Shown in pieces: positions 17,539-26,449 of a DNA stretch of 64,000 nucleotides. Source of the stretch: QQUJ01 sp050287605. GTDB taxonomy: Bacteria; Pseudomonadota; Gammaproteobacteria; QQUJ01. Under the pieces are notes generated by a model. It saw nothing but the letters and a program-made list of their open reading frames with translations. It did no database searches and was not told where the DNA came from. The DNA lies in assembly GCA_050287605.1 (NCBI GenBank), contig JBNKCG010000026.1, forward strand, positions 62,001 through 126,000, written 5' to 3'. Numbering within the stretch: the stretch's first letter is position 1; every line of letters begins with the position of its first letter. The position numbers and the translations under genes are program-made.

Positions 17539-19058
17539 GGCGGCCCCGGATTGACGGCCCGACGCAGATGGGCGAAGAGATCGGAGGCCAGCAGGCCGCG
17601 TTCGCCGTCGCGGGCAGCGCAATCGGCAGCGTGCGCGTGAACCCAGACACCGACGCGCGCGGCCAGGCGAGGCACCACTCCCTGCGCCAGCAGGCCGGCG
17701 ATCACCCCCGTCAGCACGTCGCCCATCCCGCCGCTGCCCATGCCCGGATTGCCCAGGGCGCACAGCCCCAGCGTGTCATCGCCAGCAGCCACCAGCGTGC
17801 CCGCTCCTTTCAACACCACCACACCGCCAAAGCGCGCCTGCAGGTGACGCGCCGCTGCAAACCGGTCCGCCTGGACCTCGGTCACGCTGCACCCGAGCAA
17901 CCGCGCCGCCTCGCCCGGGTGCGGGGTCAATATCCAGCGTTCGCTGCGCTGCGGCCGCTCGGCCAACAGGTTGAGCCCGTCGGCATCCAATACCAGGGGC
18001 AGATCGCTCGTCAGTGTCGCTTCCAGCAGCTCGCGACCCCACGCGCCGCGCCCCATCCCAGGCCCCACAGCGAGCACCGACGCGCGCCGCAGTAGTGGCT
18101 GCAGGGCAGCGGCCTCTTCCACACCGTGGGCCATGATCTCCGGCTGGGTCATGGTCATCAGACCGGCGTGCGACTCGCGCGTCGCGACGCTGACCAGGCC
18201 CGCGCCGACACGCGCCGCGGCACTGGCCGCCATGCGCGCAGCGCCCGCCATACCGAATTCACCTCCGACAACCAGCACGTGGCCGTGGTCGCCCTTGTGG
18301 CTGCAGCGCGCCCGCGGCGTCAGTGCATCGCGCACCTCCTCCTGGCCGATTCGTGTCACCTCGGCGCGCACCGCGTCGTACACCTGTGGCGGCACGCCGA
18401 GGGCGGCAAAGCGCACCGCGCCGGTATAGTCCGGCGCCAGGCCGGTGAACAGCCCCTGTTTGAGCCCGATGAAGGTGACGGTCAGGATTGCCTGAACCGC
18501 GATTCCCAAAGGCATGCCGGTATCGGCGCTCAGCCCCGACGGGATATCGAGCGCCATCACCGGCTGGTCGCTGGCGTTGATGGCGGCAATGGCGGCGGCG
18601 TACTCGCCCTGCACCTCGCGCTCTAGACCGGTACCCAGCAGCGCATCGACGATGACACACGGACGCTGCAGTGCTTCCGGTTCGAAGCTGCGCACGCGGC
18701 CACCGGCATCGCGCCACCGCCGATACATCAGCAGCGCATCGCCGCCCGGTTCGCGCGCCCCGCCTGGACGCAGCACGTCGACCTCAAGTCCCGCTTCGCG
18801 CGCAAGCCGGGCGACCACATAACCGTCCCCACCGTTGTTGCCGCTGCCGCACACCACCACCACGCGTTGCGCCGACGGCCAGCGTTTCTGAAACGCGCCA
18901 AAGGCCGCCCGGCCGGCGCGCTCCATCAATTCGCTGCCCGGGATGCCGTACTCCTCGATGGCCACGCGATCCAATTCCCGCACTTGCGATGCACGATATA
19001 GCGCGCCGGGTAGTGCGTCGATGGCTACGGATTGATGGGAACGAGACGGGGTGGTCAT
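17535..19058 (-). CDS. nnr: Bifunctional NAD(P)HX epimerase/dehydratase
   Basis: A 507-residue metabolite repair enzyme restoring hydrated NAD(P)H. The N-terminal YjeF epimerase domain (about 20-220) has VVCGSGNNGGDGYVVARLA and ALDIPSGLSADTG. The C-terminal ribokinase-like dehydratase (about 235-500) has HVLVVGGEFGMAGAARMA, LDADGLNLLA, LTPHPGEAARLLG and GNPGMGSGGMGDVLTG. I chose the ATG at 19056-19058. The queG start on the other strand is only 5 bp away, so the promoter must overlap the queG coding region. Confidence 0.94.
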   Translation of the reverse strand: MTTPSRSHQSVAIDALPGALYRASQVRELDRVAIEEYGIPGSELMERAGRAAFGAFQKRWPSAQRVVVVCGSGNNGGDGYVVARLAREAGLEVDVLRPGGAREPGGDALLMYRRWRDAGGRVRSFEPEALQRPCVIVDALLGTGLEREVQGEYAAAIAAINASDQPVMALDIPSGLSADTGMPLGIAVQAILTVTFIGLKQGLFTGLAPDYTGAVRFAALGVPPQVYDAVRAEVTRIGQEEVRDALTPRARCSHKGDHGHVLVVGGEFGMAGAARMAASAAARVGAGLVSVATRESHAGLMTMTQPEIMAHGVEEAAALQPLLRRASVLAVGPGMGRGAWGRELLEATLTSDLPLVLDADGLNLLAERPQRSERWILTPHPGEAARLLGCSVTEVQADRFAAARHLQARFGGVVVLKGAGTLVAAGDDTLGLCALGNPGMGSGGMGDVLTGVIAGLLAQGVVPRLAARVGVWVHAHAADCAARDGERGLLASDLFAHLRRAVNPGPP

Positions 19059-19063
19059 GAACG

Positions 19064-20227
19064 ATGGCTGAGGCGAACGGGAATCAGTGGCAAAATACCG
19101 CGAAACTCCGTTGCGAATCCAGCCGCCACTTGAACGCCTCCCACACACTTTCGCCCGCCGACGCTGCCGAACTCGCCGCGTGCATACGCGGCTGGGCACG
19201 CGAGCTCGGGTTTCAAGGGGTGGGATTCGCCGATATCGCCCTGAGCGACGCCGAGCAGCACCTGCAGCAGTGGCTGAAACACGGCTATCACGGCGCGATG
19301 GAGTACATGGCGCGGCACGGGAGCCTGCGCAGTCGGCCCGACGAACTGGTACCGGGCACGCTCAGCGTCATCAGTGTACGCATGGACTACTTGCCGCAGC
19401 CCATGGCGCGGGCCGAGGAGGTACTGGCCGACAGCGAGCGGGGCTACGTCTCGCGCTACGCGCTGGGGCGCGACTATCACAAGCTGATGCGCAAACGCCT
19501 GCAGCAACTGGCCGAGCGGATCGAGTCGCGAGTCGGCGCATTCGCCTACCGCGCGTTCGTCGACAGTGCGCCGGTATTGGAAAAGCCCCTCGCCGGCAAA
19601 GCGGGACTGGGGTGGCAGGGCAAACACACCAACCTCATCGACAGCAGCAGCGGATCGTTCTTCTTTCTGGGCGAGATCTACACCGATCTGCCGTTGCCAT
19701 CCGATGCGCCCGTCGCGGATCACTGCGGCACCTGCCAGGCCTGCATCGACGTCTGTCCGACCCAGGCCATCGTCGCGCCCTACCAGCTCGATGCGCGCCT
19801 ATGCATCTCGTACCTCACCATCGAACACCCGGGATCGATACCCGAAGCGCTGCGACCGGCCATCGGCAACCGCATCTACGGGTGCGACGACTGCCAGCTG
19901 GTCTGCCCGTGGAATCGCTTTGCGCGCCTCAGCGCCGAGCGCGGATTTGCTCCCCGCGACGACCTGGAAGCCCCGCAATTGGTCGAGTTGTTTCGCTGGA
20001 GCGAAGCGGAATTCCTGAAACGAACCGAAGGCAGCCCCTTGCGCCGACTGGGCTACCAGCGCTGGATGCGCAACATCGCGGTCGCGCTGGGCAACGCACC
20101 GCCCTCCGCGATTGCACACGATGCGTTGACGGACGCCACAGAGAGTCGTTCGCCGTTGATCCGTGAACATGCCCGCTGGGGATTGCAGCGACAGCGAGAG
20201 AAGGGCGGCAACGAAACGCCCACGTGA
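19064..20227 (+). CDS. queG: Epoxyqueuosine reductase QueG
   Basis: A 387-residue cobalamin and iron-sulfur enzyme that performs the last step of queuosine synthesis in tRNA. Key parts are YHGAMEYMARHG, SRYALGRDYHKLMRKRL, FVDSAPVLEKPLA (acid D167), and two 4Fe-4S clusters from C221, C224, C227, C231 and C247, C274, C277, C281. The first ATG (19064) has GGGGTGG nine bases upstream and is used here. A TTG at 19130 would give a start closer to E. coli, so the true N-terminus is uncertain by 22 residues. It is divergent from nnr. Confidence 0.94.
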   Translation: MAEANGNQWQNTAKLRCESSRHLNASHTLSPADAAELAACIRGWARELGFQGVGFADIALSDAEQHLQQWLKHGYHGAMEYMARHGSLRSRPDELVPGTLSVISVRMDYLPQPMARAEEVLADSERGYVSRYALGRDYHKLMRKRLQQLAERIESRVGAFAYRAFVDSAPVLEKPLAGKAGLGWQGKHTNLIDSSSGSFFFLGEIYTDLPLPSDAPVADHCGTCQACIDVCPTQAIVAPYQLDARLCISYLTIEHPGSIPEALRPAIGNRIYGCDDCQLVCPWNRFARLSAERGFAPRDDLEAPQLVELFRWSEAEFLKRTEGSPLRRLGYQRWMRNIAVALGNAPPSAIAHDALTDATESRSPLIREHARWGLQRQREKGGNETPT

Positions 20228-20229
20228 GG

Positions 20230-21336
20230 TCAGTCAGTCTCCGGGTCCTGCAATTCGTGATGCACCTCAATCACCGTTTCGCGGTTGGACATGAAGATCT
20301 CCACGCACAACGGATCGAAATGTTTGCCGGTCTCCGCCACCAGATAGGCGAACGCGTCCTTGAGTTTCCAGGGCTTCTTGTAAGGTCGCCGTGAGGTCAA
20401 CGCATCGAACACGTCGGTGACCGCCACGATGCGCGCCACCATGGGAATGGCATCCCCCATGAGCCCCTGCGGGTAACCGGTGCCGTCGAACCGCTCGTGG
20501 TGGTTGAGGGCGATCACCGCGCCGGCTTGAAGGTATTTCGACGGGCTATCCTTGAGGATGTTGTAGCCGATGCGCGTGTGCTGCTGCATGAAGATCTTTT
20601 CGGCCGAGGTATAGCGGCCCATCTTCAACAGAATGCCGTCGGGAACACCCACCTTGCCGATGTCATGCAGCGTCGCGGCCAGACTGGTTACCTCGCACTG
20701 CTCCTCGGGCAGCCCCAAATCCTCGGCGATAATGCTGGTGTAGCGCTGGACACGCAGCACGTGGTTGAAGGTCTCCTCGTCGCGGAATTCGCCGGCCTTC
20801 GCCAAGCGCAACAGGGTCTCGCGCTCGCGCTCGCGCACCTCACGCGTCGCGAACCGAACCTGCTCCTCCAGCCAGTCCGCGCGATCGCGAATGATGTGCT
20901 GCTGGTTGCGCAGCGTCAGCAGATTGCGACAACGGGCCGCGCACTCGTGGCGGTCCACCGGCTTGGTAAGAAAATCCGTTGCCCCCGCCTCCAGCGCGCG
21001 ATAGCGCACTTCGCGGTCTTCGACGATGGTGACGATGACGACCGGAATATCGAAGCCGTTGGGCAGTTCGCGAATACGGCGAATGAATTCGATGCCGTCC
21101 ATGTCCGGCATCTTGTAATCGGCGATGATGAGATCGGGTGTTTGATCGTGCATCCACTCCAGCGCTGGCGGGGCGCCGGCGAAGGTCACGATCTCCACGC
21201 TGCCGATGGTACGTTTGATGATTTCGGCGAGTATCTGCCGGCTGGTCGCCTGATCGTCGACGATCACGACCCTACCGACGGCGCTACGCTTGCACGTGGC
21301 GTCTTCGATAGGCTGCGATAGCGCAGTTGTTTGCAT
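20230..21336 (-). CDS. Response regulator with HD-GYP domain (putative c-di-GMP phosphodiesterase)
   Basis: A 368-residue two-domain protein. The receiver domain (about 20-140) has the acidic pair in VIVDDQ, the phospho-acceptor Asp in LIIADYKMPDMDG and the lysine in FLTKPVDRHE. After a helical linker (about 145-180) the HD-GYP domain has TLHDIGKVGVPDGILLK, QQHTRIGYNIL and HHERFDGTGYPQGL, so the HD and GYP residues are present and c-di-GMP hydrolysis is plausible. No sensor kinase is adjacent. It converges on queG with only 2 bp between stop codons. Confidence 0.88.
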   Translation of the reverse strand: MQTTALSQPIEDATCKRSAVGRVVIVDDQATSRQILAEIIKRTIGSVEIVTFAGAPPALEWMHDQTPDLIIADYKMPDMDGIEFIRRIRELPNGFDIPVVIVTIVEDREVRYRALEAGATDFLTKPVDRHECAARCRNLLTLRNQQHIIRDRADWLEEQVRFATREVRERERETLLRLAKAGEFRDEETFNHVLRVQRYTSIIAEDLGLPEEQCEVTSLAATLHDIGKVGVPDGILLKMGRYTSAEKIFMQQHTRIGYNILKDSPSKYLQAGAVIALNHHERFDGTGYPQGLMGDAIPMVARIVAVTDVFDALTSRRPYKKPWKLKDAFAYLVAETGKHFDPLCVEIFMSNRETVIEVHHELQDPETD

Positions 21337-21512
21337 GAATTACCACCCGTCTGCCAGACGGCAACCGGAAATCTCGAAGGTGGGCCGGCGCCGCATGCCC
21401 TCCCCACCCTGAATCTTCAATCGCGACCACAGAGAACGCGGAGGAATTGGGGGATTATCGACCTCACATCCCGCGCTGGCAACGCCAAGCGGTGTATGAT
21501 CAACTGATCACT

Positions 21513-21542
21513 AAGTAATGATCGCAATTGTTGATTTGTCAA
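21513..21542 (-). promoter_or_regulatory. Candidate promoter of the HD-GYP regulator
   Basis: On the minus strand TTGACA (21537-21542) is followed after 18 bp by TTACTT (21513-21518). The -35 is perfect but the -10 is poor. Two TGATCA hexamers separated by AC lie just downstream. The implied leader is about 170 nt. No better match is seen between orn and the regulator gene. Confidence 0.35.
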
Positions 21543-21568
21543 TCACCCAGCCGCTGCGGGGGGCTACT

Positions 21569-22132
21569 TCAATTGCCCGCGTCGCCTCCCACCCTGAACA
21601 GCCGCTCACGGTAGTACTGCAACTCACAGATCGATTCGTGGATATCGGCCAGCGCCTCATGCTTGCCAGCCTTGACGAAACCCGCTGCAATCTCGGGCGC
21701 CCAGCGCCTGGCCAACTCCTTTACCGTACTCACGTCCAGGTTGCGGTAGTGAAAGAAAGCCTCAAGATCGGGCATCCAACGCGCGAGGAAGCGGCGGTCC
21801 TGGCAGATGCTGTTGCCGCAAATGGGCGACTTGCCGCGGGGGATCCAATGGCGCAGAAACGCCAGGGTCTGCGCCTGCGCTTCCCCCATGTCAACGGCGC
21901 TGGCGCGAACGCGATCGATGAGTCCACTCCGACCGTGATGCAACGTATTCCACTCGTCCATCGCGGTGATCACCGCCTCGGGTTGATGGATCGCCAGCAC
22001 CGGCCCCTCCTCCAGCACGTTGAGGTGGCTGTCGGTCACAATGGTGGCGATCTCGAGTATGGTGTCGCGGTCGGGTTCCAACCCGGTCATTTCCAGGTCG
22101 ATCCAGGCCAGATTGTCGTCGCTGAGGGTCAT
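21569..22132 (-). CDS. orn: Oligoribonuclease
   Basis: A 187-residue DEDDh exonuclease that finishes RNA decay by cleaving di- to pentanucleotides, including pGpG from c-di-GMP turnover. Motifs are LAWIDLEMTGLEPDRDTILE (DxE), ICGNSICQDRRFLARWMP, LDVSTVKELARRW and KHEALADIHESI (His and Asp). I chose the ATG at 22130-22132, matching the family N-terminus; the open frame upstream is not coding. It is divergent from phhB and close to rsgA, the orn/rsgA neighbourhood known from E. coli. Confidence 0.96.
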   Translation of the reverse strand: MTLSDDNLAWIDLEMTGLEPDRDTILEIATIVTDSHLNVLEEGPVLAIHQPEAVITAMDEWNTLHHGRSGLIDRVRASAVDMGEAQAQTLAFLRHWIPRGKSPICGNSICQDRRFLARWMPDLEAFFHYRNLDVSTVKELARRWAPEIAAGFVKAGKHEALADIHESICELQYYRERLFRVGGDAGN

Positions 22133-22259
22133 GCCGGGAACCTTGCGAAAAGCGGGAAGCGATTGTAGCAAGTGACGCGCACGCACGCGCGGTGAATACT
22201 CAGCACGTGACTTCGGGCAGGTTCTACACTGTGGGACAACGACAGAGGGAGACCACACC

Positions 22260-22598
22260 ATGACCGACCTGACACGCAAACGCTGTCGCCCGTGCGAAGG
22301 TGGCACCCAGCCCCTCGACGCCGAAACCGCCGACACCTTATTGGAACAACTGCACCCCGACTGGCAACTCGACTCACACACCGACGCCATCCGTCGCCAG
22401 TTTCGCTTCGCCAACTTTCACGACACCATGGCCTTCGTCAACGCCCTCGCCTGGATCGCGCACCAGGAAGATCACCATCCCGACCTCGAGGTGGGCTACA
22501 ATCGCTGCACCGTACGCTACAGCACACACGCCATCGGCGGTTTGTCCGAGAACGACTACATCTGCGCAGCGAAAATCGATGCCCTGTTTCACGACTGA
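22260..22598 (+). CDS. phhB: Pterin-4a-carbinolamine dehydratase
   Basis: A 112-residue PCD/DCoH protein that dehydrates 4a-hydroxytetrahydropterin. It shows the family pattern FRFANFHDTMAFVNALAWIA, then HQEDHHPDLEVGYNRCTVRY with the conserved paired histidines, and the T-H pair in YSTHAIGGLSENDY. Phenylalanine hydroxylase is not in this window, so it may instead serve molybdopterin or tetrahydrofolate-related pterin recycling. It lies 127 bp from orn (divergent) and 39 bp before rsgA. Confidence 0.93.
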   Translation: MTDLTRKRCRPCEGGTQPLDAETADTLLEQLHPDWQLDSHTDAIRRQFRFANFHDTMAFVNALAWIAHQEDHHPDLEVGYNRCTVRYSTHAIGGLSENDYICAAKIDALFHD

Positions 22599-22637
22599 GC
22601 ACCCGGCGACCCACTCATACCCCACACCGCACAGCGC

Positions 22638-23654
22638 ATGGCACAGCGGCGCCTGACCCGCCGCCAGGCGCAACACGTTAAGCGCATCCAGGAACGCCGC
22701 GTGGCGCGCGCCCAAGCACGCGCGCGGGCGACAGAGCACGACACCGACAACGACCGCCTCGGCCCGGAGGAACTCGGCCGGGTACTGGCCAACTTTGGCG
22801 CGTCGCTGATGGTGGAATCGGCGAACGCGAGGGTGGTGCGCTGCACCCCGCGCGCCAACCTTGCGCTCATCGTCAGCGGCGATGAAGTGGTCATGCAGCG
22901 TAACGACGAAACCGAAGGCGTCGTCACGGCGCTGCTGCCGCGGCGCACCGAACTCGGCCGCCCCGACTTCAGCGGCCGTCTCAAACCGCTGGCCGCCAAC
23001 ATCGATCGACTGGTAATCGTGGCCGCGTTGCAACCCACCCTCGACACCCATCTGATCGATCGCTATCTGGCCGCCGCCGAACTGTTGGGCGCAGCGCCAC
23101 TGCTGGTGATCAACAAGATCGACCTCGCCGACACCACCCAGCTCGACGCGCTTAAGACGCAGATCGCGGTCTACACGCAGATCGGCTATCCGGTGATCTA
23201 TGCCAGCACCAAGCGGGCACACGGACTCGACGAACTGTCCGCCGCCCTTGCCGGTCACGTCAGCATCCTGGTGGGCCAATCCGGCGTCGGCAAATCGTCG
23301 CTGATCCAAGCGCTGCTCCCCGACCAGACGATCCGCATCGGCAAGCTTTCCGAGGCATCGGGACAGGGGCGGCACACCACCACCTCCACCATGCTCTACC
23401 ATCTGCCCGGCGGCGGCGACCTCATCGATTCGCCGGGAGTACGCGAATTCGGTCTCTACGAAAGGGATGCCCAGCGTGTTGCAGAGGGGTTCGTGGAGTT
23501 GCGGCCCTATCTCGGCCACTGCCGCTTCCGCGACTGCCGCCACGACGCGGAACCGGGATGCGCTCTGCGCGCAGCGGCGCAAAACGGCGCGATCGATGCG
23601 CGCCGACTGGCCAGCTACTTAGCGCTAGCCAAGGAAGTTTCCGCTAGCGATTGA
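22638..23654 (+). CDS. rsgA: Small ribosomal subunit biogenesis GTPase RsgA
   Basis: A 338-residue circularly permuted GTPase acting late in 30S assembly. The N-terminal tail is basic, followed by an OB fold (about 60-120). The G motifs come in permuted order: NKID (159-162), GQSGVGKSS (213-221) and DSPG (264-267), with the GRHTTT switch at 244-249. The C-terminal zinc site uses C295, C300, H302 and C308. It is probably co-transcribed with phhB. Confidence 0.95.
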   Translation: MAQRRLTRRQAQHVKRIQERRVARAQARARATEHDTDNDRLGPEELGRVLANFGASLMVESANARVVRCTPRANLALIVSGDEVVMQRNDETEGVVTALLPRRTELGRPDFSGRLKPLAANIDRLVIVAALQPTLDTHLIDRYLAAAELLGAAPLLVINKIDLADTTQLDALKTQIAVYTQIGYPVIYASTKRAHGLDELSAALAGHVSILVGQSGVGKSSLIQALLPDQTIRIGKLSEASGQGRHTTTSTMLYHLPGGGDLIDSPGVREFGLYERDAQRVAEGFVELRPYLGHCRFRDCRHDAEPGCALRAAAQNGAIDARRLASYLALAKEVSASD

Positions 23655-23722
23655 CGGCGGGCGCCGACAACCGACATCTGCCGTGTCGTATTCGCTGGCT
23701 GTCGCATCGCGGGCGCACCCGT

Positions 23723-24325
23723 CTACTCCATGGAACGCCGACCACTGAAGGCGTGCGACAGGGTGCCGCCGTCGATGTACTCCAACTCGCCGCCCAACGG
23801 TACGCCGTGGGCGATGCGCGTCGCCGTCACCCCGTGATGGGCAGCCAGCTCAGCGATGAAGTGGGCGGTTGCCTCCCCCTCCACGGTGGGGTTGGTGGCG
23901 AGGATCACCTCGTGCAACGCCGCTTCGCCGAGGCGCTCCTCCAACACGCTCAGACCCAGCTCCGCGGGACCGATGCCGTCCAGCGGCGAGAGGTGACCAC
24001 CCAGCACGAAATAGAGCCCGCGGTAGTCGGTCGCCTGCTCGATGGCGTAGACGTCGGCCGGCGTCTCCACCACGCACAGCAGACCCGGGTCACGGCGCTG
24101 CGAGACGCAGATGGGGCACAGCTCCGCCTCGCTGAAGGTGCGGCAGCGCGTGCAACGTCCGACGTTGACCATCGCCTCCTCCAGCGCGTGCGCCAGGGCA
24201 CGCCCGCCGTTGCGGTCGCGCTCCAGCAGATGGAAGGCGATACGCTGCGCCGATTTGGGACCGACGCCGGGCAGGCAGCGCAGCGCCTGGATCAGCCCGT
24301 CGATGAGCGGCGGAAATGCGGCCAT
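23723..24325 (-). CDS. recR: Recombination mediator protein RecR
   Basis: A 200-residue RecR with helix-hairpin-helix (LPGVGPKSAQRIAFHLL, about 18-34), a C4 zinc finger (C58, C61, C70, C73) and a Toprim domain starting LCVVETPADVYAIE with GGHLSPLDGIGP and NPTVEGEATAHFI. RecFOR loads RecA on gapped DNA. It is the last gene of dnaX-ybaB-recR, 13 bp after ybaB. Confidence 0.96.
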   Translation of the reverse strand: MAAFPPLIDGLIQALRCLPGVGPKSAQRIAFHLLERDRNGGRALAHALEEAMVNVGRCTRCRTFSEAELCPICVSQRRDPGLLCVVETPADVYAIEQATDYRGLYFVLGGHLSPLDGIGPAELGLSVLEERLGEAALHEVILATNPTVEGEATAHFIAELAAHHGVTATRIAHGVPLGGELEYIDGGTLSHAFSGRRSME

Positions 24326-24338
24326 GGCGCAGCGCGGT

Positions 24339-24665
24339 TCAGAACGGCATCTTAAAACCGGGGGGCAGATCGAACCCGGCGGTGAAGCCGCTCATCTTCT
24401 CCTGCACCGTCTTTTCCACCCGCTGCACGGCGTCGTTGACCGCCGCAGCCACCAGGTCCTCGATCATCTCGCGATCGTCGTCGGCGAACAGCGACGGGTC
24501 GATGGAGACACGGCGCAGTTCGTGACGCCCGGTCATCACCACCTTCACCAATCCGCCGCCCGCTTCGCCGTTCACCTCCATGTTGGCCAGTTCCTGCTGG
24601 GCCTTCTGCATGTTGGCCTGCATCTGCTGAGCCTGCTTCATCAACTTACCAATCTGCCCCTTCAT
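24339..24665 (-). CDS. ybaB: YbaB/EbfC family nucleoid-associated protein
   Basis: A 108-residue protein of the normal family length, with the N-terminal helix MKGQIGKLMKQAQQMQANM, the core GGLVKVVMTGRHELRRVSIDPSLF and a C-terminus rich in Pro and Gly. Members form dimers that bind DNA; the exact role is unsettled. It lies between dnaX and recR as in most gammaproteobacteria. The glutamine- and methionine-rich N-terminal helix suggests a coiled-coil dimer. Confidence 0.94.
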   Translation of the reverse strand: MKGQIGKLMKQAQQMQANMQKAQQELANMEVNGEAGGGLVKVVMTGRHELRRVSIDPSLFADDDREMIEDLVAAAVNDAVQRVEKTVQEKMSGFTAGFDLPPGFKMPF

Positions 24666-24728
24666 GTCTGCTCCTCAATGGCGAATAGGGTGTGTGTCAC
24701 AGCGCGCGGCGCCGGGGCGCCCCGCAGG

Positions 24729-26375
24729 TCAATGGGATTCGCTGAGCGGTCGGGTGGAACCCTCACGGATCTGCGCGGCAAATACCTCCTGCAGCGCCTG
24801 CACGTTGGGATCTTGGGCGACCGCCGCCTCCGCCTCGGCCTGGCGTTCGGCATTCTCGCGGGCACGCACCTGCGCCGGCGTGGCCTGCACGCCGGCACCG
24901 ACGTCGATCTGTAACCGCAGCGCGGTGCCGAAATGGCTTTGCAGCGCCTCGGCCAGGCGTTTTTCCAATGAGTCGCTGCGCAGCTGTTCATGGGCCGGAT
25001 CGAGCACCAAGCGTACCCGCCCGCCCTCGCGTCCGCCCCACGAGCAGTGCATGGCCAGCTCTTTGGCCATGCCGCCGACCCGCAGGTTGGCGACGACGCG
25101 CTGCCAATCGTCGTCGCCGGCCGGCTCAGCCGCCACGGGCGGCGGCATCGGCCGCTCGTCGTGGGCAGGCACCGGCGGCTGGGGGGGCGGTTCCGCCGCG
25201 GCCGCGGATCGTTGCGGTGCGCGAGCAGTGGGTGCTGCCGCCGTGGGAATCGTGCGCGGCGGCGCGTCGCTTGCGACCGGCTGCTCGCCGCTCTCCGGCC
25301 GAAAGGCCAGCATACGCAGCAACACCATCTCGAACCCGCCGCGCGGTTCCGGCGACAGCGGCAAATCGCGCCGTCCGTTGAGAGCGATCTGGTAGAACAG
25401 CTGCACATCCTCCGCCGCGGCGCTTGCCGCCAGCGCCATCACCGCCTCGCGGTCGCCCAACGCGTCGTCAATAGCCGCCGGCACTACCTGCGCCAACGCC
25501 ACCCGCTGCAGCACCGAGATCACGTCGGCCAGCGCCGCGCCGAAATCGGGCGCTTGCATTGCCATGCGACCGATCTCTTCCATCAGCGCCTCGCCGTTGC
25601 CGGCGACCACCTGGCGCAGCAGCTCGAACACGTGGCGCTGATCGATGCTGCCGAGCATGGCGCGCACCTCGTCGTCGCGCAGCGCACCGCCACCGTGGGC
25701 GATGGCTTGGTCGAGCAGGCTGAGCGCATCGCGCATGCTGCCGTCGGCCGCGCGCGCCACGCGTATCGCCGCACCCGGGTCGGAGGTGATCCCCTCGCGT
25801 TCCAGGAGGGTTTGCAGGTACTCGGCAATCATCTCGGCGGGCAGCCGTTTGAGGCTGAATTGCAGACAACGCGACAGCACCGTCACCGGCACCTTCTGCG
25901 GATCGGTGGTGGCCAACAGGAACTTCACGTGCGGCGGCGGCTCTTCCAGCGTCTTCAGCAACGCGTTGAAGCTGTGGGTGGAGAGCATGTGCACCTCGTC
26001 GATGAGGTAGACCTTGTAGCGCCCGCGCGTCGGGGCGTACTGCACGTTGTCCATCAGCTCGCGCGTGTCCTCCACCTTGGTGCGCGAGGCGGCGTCCACT
26101 TCGATCAGATCGATGAAGCGCCCCTCGTCCACCTCGCGGCAGGTGGCGCACTCCCCGCAGGGGCGTGAGCTCACCCCGCGTTCGCAATTGAGCGACTTGG
26201 CGAAGATGCGCGCCAGGGTGGTCTTGCCCACGCCGCGCGTGCCGGTGAACAAAAAAGCGTGGTGGATGCGATCGTTGTCCAGAGCGTTGACCAGCGCCTT
26301 GACCACGTGCTCCTGGCCCACCATCTCGTCGAAGGTGCGGGGCCGCCACTTGCGTGCCAACACTTGATAGCTCAT
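24729..26375 (-). CDS. dnaX: DNA polymerase III subunit tau (DnaX)
   Basis: A 548-residue clamp-loader subunit. The AAA+ domain starts MSYQVLARKWRPRTFDEM, with Walker A GTRGVGKTT (45-53), zinc ligands C64, C73, C76 and C79, Walker B LIDEVHML and sensor SRCLQFSLKRL. After about residue 365 comes a Pro/Ala-rich linker (about 385-435) and the tau-specific C-terminal domain. I chose the ATG at 26373-26375; the open frame upstream is noncoding. I found no A AAA AAG slippery heptamer in the mRNA, so a frameshifted gamma form is not supported. Confidence 0.95.
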   Translation of the reverse strand: MSYQVLARKWRPRTFDEMVGQEHVVKALVNALDNDRIHHAFLFTGTRGVGKTTLARIFAKSLNCERGVSSRPCGECATCREVDEGRFIDLIEVDAASRTKVEDTRELMDNVQYAPTRGRYKVYLIDEVHMLSTHSFNALLKTLEEPPPHVKFLLATTDPQKVPVTVLSRCLQFSLKRLPAEMIAEYLQTLLEREGITSDPGAAIRVARAADGSMRDALSLLDQAIAHGGGALRDDEVRAMLGSIDQRHVFELLRQVVAGNGEALMEEIGRMAMQAPDFGAALADVISVLQRVALAQVVPAAIDDALGDREAVMALAASAAAEDVQLFYQIALNGRRDLPLSPEPRGGFEMVLLRMLAFRPESGEQPVASDAPPRTIPTAAAPTARAPQRSAAAAEPPPQPPVPAHDERPMPPPVAAEPAGDDDWQRVVANLRVGGMAKELAMHCSWGGREGGRVRLVLDPAHEQLRSDSLEKRLAEALQSHFGTALRLQIDVGAGVQATPAQVRARENAERQAEAEAAVAQDPNVQALQEVFAAQIREGSTRPLSESH

Positions 26376-26409
26376 GGATCGCTCGGGGGTGTGGTCAAAA
26401 AGAGGGGCG

Positions 26410-26415
26410 ATTATA
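26410..26415 (-). promoter_or_regulatory. Candidate -10 element of dnaX-ybaB-recR
   Basis: A perfect TATAAT on the minus strand lies 35 bp before the dnaX ATG and downstream of the 4.5S RNA gene. The region 16-18 bp upstream is GC-rich and has no recognisable -35. The dnaX operon could also be reached from the ffs promoter. Confidence 0.4.
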
Positions 26416-26449
26416 GCGCACCTGCCGCGGCGCGACGGGCGGAAAGGGT

